From positions 12,140,587-12,204,586 of the forward strand of contig CM046335.1 of NCBI GenBank assembly GCA_025403435.1: a stretch of 64,000 nt of DNA, in the 5' to 3' direction. A model generated the notes under the pieces. It was not told the DNA's origin, searched no databases, and worked only from the letters and a program-made list of their open reading frames with translations. This DNA comes from Artocarpus heterophyllus. Its lineage: Eukaryota > Streptophyta > Magnoliopsida > Rosales > Moraceae. The translations under genes and the position numbers were made by a program. This document shows positions 58,641 through 64,000 of this stretch, piece by piece (positions within the stretch are counted from its first letter, which is position 1; each line of letters opens with the position of its first letter).

Positions 58641-61353
58641 ATGAATTAAACTGTAGGAATAAAATTCTTTTTTTTTTTTTTATTTTCTTTCTTCAATCTA
58701 GTTCGGGTTTTTTTTTTTCATTTTATACCTTTATTTTTAGAAGTACAAAAAAAAAAAAAAAAAACCATTGCATTTTAGAGTATGTCACATACACCTTCAC
58801 ATTTCAAAATCAGCTTAAAGTCCTACCTCTTCATCAATATAGAAATTGGCAACACAAAAGATTTAATACTCGTATAAATATTATAAATATTTAAAATATC
58901 TAAAAAAACAATACGCCACACACCACACTTTTGTTTCTCTTTATTTTTTCATAAACAAAAAAAAAAGAAAAAAAGAAACAATTGTGAAATAATTCCTTGA
59001 AAAGACACTGAGAAAATTTGAATTTACAAAACCCATATTTAGAATCAAGTAATTTTCACCCTTAGCCTTTAACTCTTTAGTAAGGTAATATTTTATCTTT
59101 TTTTTAATTTTAACAAAACAATCCTCAATTCTCAAGCTTTTAAAACCTTAGTAATTAAATCCTTTTCGTCACTTATCGTTAAAATTCTCACAAAATACAT
59201 GACTGTCACATATGGATAAAAAGATAAGAATATTCTCACCTCACAACAATTAAAAAATGAAAAAAAAAAAAAATCAACAACAAGGCAATTGCCAATGGGA
59301 CCTTCACGACAGCCAGCGAAGTAGCCCCAACCCTCCCCTCTCTCTGACAAAACCCGCCTGTCGGAAACATTGCCCTCGGCCTAGCAAGATCAGATCTCAA
59401 AGAAAACAAACCCAAATAACCACACAAAGCCCATATCTCACTAGCGATTTGTGGCTGCCTCCGCCTTCGCCGCCACAACCTCCGATTCCACCTTCGTCAT
59501 CGCTGTCTTTAATGATCACAGCCACCTATAATTTTGTCTCACTATTTTTTTTTTCGTTCGTCGTGTTCTTTCTTCAGCTTCAATCCATTTGCCAAGCTCT
59601 CCTCCGACTTCTATGCCCAGATGTTGCCATATATCGTCGGTTTTCTGCCTCCTTCGATGCTTACTCCTTTTGTCCTCCGCCTTGCAGTTTGCCGAAGAAT
59701 ATCCAGCGATAGTCCTGCAAGATGAAGAGGATGAACAGATGTGTAATCTCTAATGCTAGGTGAGTTTGTTTTTTTCATTTTTCTCTTCTTGAAAATAAAA
59801 TCGTTACCTCAACAGAATTATCTCAATTTTTTTTCCATTTATACATCACAACTCTTTTTTTTTTAAGATAGATATGGATCTCCAAATTTCTTTTTCGTCT
59901 TACTCTTGCATCTCTTTTTTATCTTTTAAGATTTTTTTTTCCTTTTTTTTTTCAATTTAGAATAGATTATACAATTGTGTTGTCAATTATTTTTACCTTG
60001 ACGACAGCCAGAGGAAGTTCCAAGAAATTGCCTTTGACCAGACCTCTTTTTTTGTCTTTTAATTTTTTTGTGAAGTTATAAATTTTTATTATTTTACCAA
60101 TATACTCTTCTAAATTGGAGCACATACTTGGCACATGACGAACTTTAGAATCCAGCCAAACTTTTTCAACAGCTTGAAGAAAAAAACACACACGCTTGAA
60201 GAAACTTGAAAAGAAAAGTATATCATTTTGAATAAAAAAAGCTTTTTAAAGAAAAGTATATCATTTTCAACAGCCAAACTTTTTTCTTTTTTGTTTCCAA
60301 AAATGTTTAGTTTTTATCTTTTGGTGTCCTTTTTCTCAACTCTCAAGTGTCCTCGTTCGTGGTTTATTTTTTATGTTGTTTCATTTTTTAACTTTGCCTT
60401 AATTTCGTTATATCTTTGTCGTTTTGGTGCTTCATTCATCGTTTTACTTCTTTTCGTTTGTTCAATTATTGTTGTCCTTTTTTTTGGTATTAAGAACGAT
60501 TGTCGTTTATTAGTTGCGAAGTCTTTTTCTCACTTTTTTTTTTTTTTTGAAGGCAGTCTTTTTTTTCTTGCTCATTCTTATTTTCTTCTCCGGTTTTTCA
60601 CCTTCTTCTCATTTTTTGTCGCCTTTGTTTCTGCCGTTTTCTAGTTTGTTGCCATGTCCTAATATTTTTGTCGTTTTCTACGTCATTGTAGTTCCATATG
60701 ATACGGCCATCTATGTCGTCATGTCGTTTTCTGCCTTATCCTCTTTATTCCACATTCGTATCATCTGTAGTCGTTTTCGATAACATGCCTTCTGTGTCGT
60801 GCGTCATTTTGTACCTAAACGTTTTTATCGCTTAATTTTTCTTCAGTTGTGGTTGCCTGTTCTTTGTTTCGGCGTCATTTATACTCGACGTTTTCATGTT
60901 TTAGTGGTTTAATTTTCTTTAGTTTAATACATTGTAGTCGTTTTTTTTATTTCGATGTCGTTTACTTTGTGTTTTCATGTTTTACCTTTGAACTCGTTTC
61001 CTCAATTGTCGTTTGCCTTTTATGTACACCTTGTTTTGATTTATTTTAATTTATGTCGTTTCATCTCTTTTCATTTACCGTAATGATTTTGTTACGTCAA
61101 ATTATTATTTTTGGTCTGAAGGTTACGTCCGTTTATTACTATTCTTGTTATATATATTATTGTTATCATCTTTAGAGTTTTTTTAATTTTCTTTTTTTTT
61201 TCATTTTCATATCCTCAATTTTTTTGGGGCTGAATTGTCAGTTCGTTGTTGCTTATTCTAGCGTCACTTTTACACAGTGATGATAGCTGTGCTTTTACAC
61301 TGCCGGTGTGGGACCATGTACCTTGCCATGTCTTAAAAAATTGCAAAGAACTA
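58641..61353. other. Intergenic, T-rich low-complexity sequence
   Basis: Long T and pyrimidine-rich stretches, especially 59,530-61,210, give several overlapping Phe/Ser-rich frames (59,257-59,712, 60,228-60,644, 60,514-60,783, 60,849-61,049). None has a domain and all owe their openness to T runs. The GC-richer patch at 59,290-59,510 resembles repeat-derived plant sequence. No gene called. Confidence 0.5.
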
Positions 61354-61652
61354 GTTGGGGATTGAATTGTCAAAAATTAAAAATTGGGGACTCAAGTACC
61401 AGCCACAAATAAGGTTAGGGACTAATGATGCTATAATGCTGTGTCTATGGCCTTTGCGCTGGTAAAAGTAGTTTGACAAAATAGAACAGGCACAAGAAAA
61501 GCATAATTTTAGCCAGTTTGGGGATTAAAATGTCAAGATTTAATACATTGGGGACTCAAGTATTAACCGCAAAAGGTTAGGGAATAATGATACTACAATG
61601 CTCTGCCTATTGCCTGGAGCTGGCAAAAGTAGTTTCACAGAATAGAACGGGC
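61354..61652 (+). repeat. Two-copy 138-bp near-tandem repeat
   Basis: 61,354-61,491 and 61,515-61,652 are colinear: GTTGGGGATTGAATTGTCAA / GTTTGGGGATTAAAATGTCAA, TTGGGGACTCAAGTA in both, AGGTTAGGGA(C/A)TAATGAT in both, and AAAGTAGTTT(G/C)ACA(A/G)AATAGAAC in both. They are separated by 23 bp. Located just beyond the 3' end of the ARL8 locus. Confidence 0.85.
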
Positions 61653-62018
61653 TTTAACAAAAATTGGTAGGCATGGAAGCGCTTATCAAACTTTGACAAG
61701 AAATATATTAGAACAGAACTCACACAACAAAGCAAACTCTATTTTATTGTTCTACATATCACACAATCGAAACAAAGAAAACTCTATAGGAAAATTCAGC
61801 TAGCTTTCATCATCGAGACATGGATATTACCTAAAATAAGATGTGTACTAAGACAATACATGAGGTATTTGAATGAAGCTAAGTTGGGGGCTTTTTGTTG
61901 AGGAAGAAGACCATCAAACAGTGAGAAATGCCTATGGCAAAAAAAAGCAGAAAAGCGAGTTCCATAAGCCCCAAGAATTTCAAACTTGCATGAGCAATTG
62001 TCGGTGAGATTGAGATGC
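61653..62018 (-). other. Probable 3' UTR and flank of the ARL8 locus
   Basis: Sequence downstream of the ARL8 stop on the minus strand. No other gene is seen; a poly(A) site cannot be fixed. Confidence 0.4.
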
Positions 62019-63817
62019 TCAATTTTTTGACTTCGAATGCTTTACAAGCCAATCGATACTGTATCGATATTTGTAGAGTTCTTGCAAGAAATCATGAAGC
62101 AACAAACTTCTCTATCGTGATGGACCTGAGCCCCCTGCAGAGCAGACAAACCGTCCTCAGTTTCCACATAAATTCTTTCAAAAATGCAGTGCTCACTGAA
62201 TTTCAGCTTGTTGTTGCACATAAACAAGTAACAAGAAACAAAATTGTGGCGCTGACTTGGCATTGAAATAGAGACTGTATGCTCATTTCCGTTTCGATAG
62301 TTTTGAGTAAATATGAAACTCAAGAGAAGGAGCCTTCTCTCCACCAAACAACTTTTGTTTTTATTTTTAAATTTATTTTCCTAGATAGGATTATTGCCCT
62401 TGGCTGCGAATTTGTATGTTTCATTCGGCACAGAGAACAATTTTTGGTCTTTTTTTGGAGGATGGGGTAAGCCACCTAACGCATATTTTTACATTATTCC
62501 ATCAACTTACATTTGTTCTGTCAAGGCCTCTTTGGACAAAGCTCCTGGTTTGTCAATTTTGTTGCCCAATACCAGCAAAGGAATACCGTTCAGTGAAGGC
62601 TTACCAACAGGTCGTGAAGTTCACTTTTGGAGACGGGCAAGTTATCATAATCAGCGGCATCCACAACATAACTGCACCATCCAAAAAATTGTCAGCTATT
62701 AAAAAATTAATCAAGCCATACTAACGACACTAAATCTCAATGATTGTAATATCACACAAACATAAAAAACACCAGCATATCCAATGCCTTGCAGTGAACA
62801 AAGAAAAAAGATGAAAGATAGTTCTAGTCATACACAATAGCTGAAACTGCACGGCAGTATCTTTCCACATACTGCGAAACCTTGGTTGGCCTCCGAGATC
62901 CCACAACTTATCGTCACATTTCCTTTGGTAACTTTCTTCATATTAAATCCTACCTGTGGACACAGGATACAAATATAAGAGAAATCACTCAAGAAATTCT
63001 TACAGGTAAAGATGAAGGCCATGTACAGATTCATTGAGCAAAGATAAATTACCGTAGGGATCATGTCCTCGCTATATCCACCGGTCTTGCAAATAAGATA
63101 CAGAAATCCAAATGAAAAATCAGCCTCAAAAAAAAAAAAAAAAAAAGAGGAGAAAAGAATCAAAATGAACAGCTCTTGCAGATTTTGTTAACTTACAGCA
63201 ATCACATTCACAAGGGATGTTTTTCCAGCATTTTGAAGGCCTATTAGAGATAGCTCCATTTCTTGCTTGAAGAAAATACTGCAATTAGCAAAGACACAAA
63301 TACACAAGTAAATCACTTGGAAATCAAGGAAGAGAATATCAGCCCCAAACAGATTGGCTAAGCAAGAGAAAGCAATATTTATAATGATTCATGTATATAT
63401 TAAAGAAAAATGTCAATCGCATTGACCATTCAAGATTCACATTTTTCTCAGCAACCAAAATGAAAGCAACAATTCAAGTATTTTTCACAGTCAATCAATT
63501 ACGTAAACTCAATTCACAGTTATACAACAAAACGAAATTGAGTCCACTATCTAATTAGGAACGAACAAAACGAAAATGAAGAAAAAGAGAAATCAAAGCT
63601 TTGAGTTTTACGCCTTGTTGATCGGAATTGAGCTAAGTTTCAGCCAAAAATTATACATCTCTTTAGTAGGAAATCGAGAATATAATTTAAAAAACAACAA
63701 AAAAAAAATTGAACCAAATTTGTATGCATTTTCCTACACTTTCTCCGCAGCCAAACAGACAAAAACAAAACAGAGCTTTACCTTCGCAGCCAATTGAGAA
63801 AGCTTCCACAAACTCAT
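62019..63817 (-). pseudogene. ARL8 small GTPase gene with seven 1-nt deletions (pseudogene or sequence error)
   Basis: Six exons on the minus strand: 63,782-63,817; 63,197-63,278; 63,053-63,085; 62,834-62,953; 62,511-62,671; 62,019-62,134. Every intron is GT-AG. ARL8 is a lysosome/vacuole- and endomembrane-associated Arf-like GTPase; in plants it is also a tobamovirus host factor. Visible motifs are the P-loop [10 protein letters not shown], switch I region GYSEDMIPTVGFNM, LGNKID and ISCKNSTNID. The exons total 548 nt; the family length of 184 residues needs 555. Exactly seven single bases are missing, at about 63,805, 63,801, 62,908, 62,864, 62,604, 62,116 and 62,057. Each shifts the frame, and most sit in short homopolymers. 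Amino-acid identity on both sides of each break looks high. Old decay would normally bring substitutions and splice-site loss too, so sequence error or very recent inactivation is likely. Confidence 0.85.
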
Positions 63818-64000
63818 TGCGAACGAGCACGATAAGAGAATCCAAAGACAAGGGAAAGGTTTTTTTTTTTTTTTTCCCTCGCGGTTTCAAATGGATTCCT
63901 AGAGTGATGCTCAGAAAAATTCTGTGTGCCTTTTCCCGATTTCTGATTCGGAATTCGGAATAATACTAACTTCCAAACAAAATAAAAAAATATATATATT
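63818..64000 (-). promoter_or_regulatory. 5' flank of the ARL8 locus
   Basis: Upstream of the ARL8 ATG on the minus strand, with an A run (a T run of about 17 on the plus strand near 63,859-63,876) in the probable leader. No promoter motif is certain. Confidence 0.35.

Noticed and set aside
59257..61049. Several long plus-strand frames (up to 151 codons)
   Set aside because: They overlap, are Phe/Ser/Leu-rich because of T runs, show no domain or splice structure, and lie in low-complexity DNA.

Overview
The window looks like a gene-poor stretch of a flowering-plant nuclear genome, probably a eudicot. It is strongly AT-rich, its genes have many GT-AG introns, its tRNA-Pro sequences are of plant type, and its protein families are ones plants carry: TRB single-Myb-histone factors, two-LIM-domain proteins, ARL8 and CYSTM peptides. 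I cannot name the species. Exon structures were built by hand from reading frame, splice signals and family resemblance; no alignment was run.

Layout. 1-12.7 kb has no convincing gene. It holds a solo-LTR-like insertion (635-2821, target duplication GCTTA), a related LTR fragment and several MITE-like elements. 12,842-14,000 (+) is a small three-exon CYSTM gene. 14.0-21.7 kb is repeat territory with a second solo LTR (16,477-18,625, duplication ATGCA). 23,618-29,134 (+) is a six-exon telomere-repeat-binding (TRB) gene whose last intron holds a ~486 bp tandem duplication. 30.1-40.2 kb is mobile DNA: two hAT-type MITEs with perfect 8-bp target duplications and, between them, inverted ~125 bp arms 5.4 kb apart enclosing LTR-like sequence. 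40,965-47,513 (+) is a 17-exon gene for a 647-residue plant coiled-coil protein. 48,263-49,579 (-) is a decayed LIM-domain gene. 50.8-56.6 kb carries eight same-strand tRNA-Pro loci, about half intact. 62,019-63,817 (-) is an ARL8 GTPase gene with every splice site readable but seven single-base deletions in its exons.

The genes are independent transcription units and form no pathway. I found no clearly new biological system. The points most worth following are the ARL8 locus (recent pseudogene or consensus-sequence error), the tRNA-Pro array and its decaying members, the LIM pseudogene, and the well-dated nested transposon insertions.
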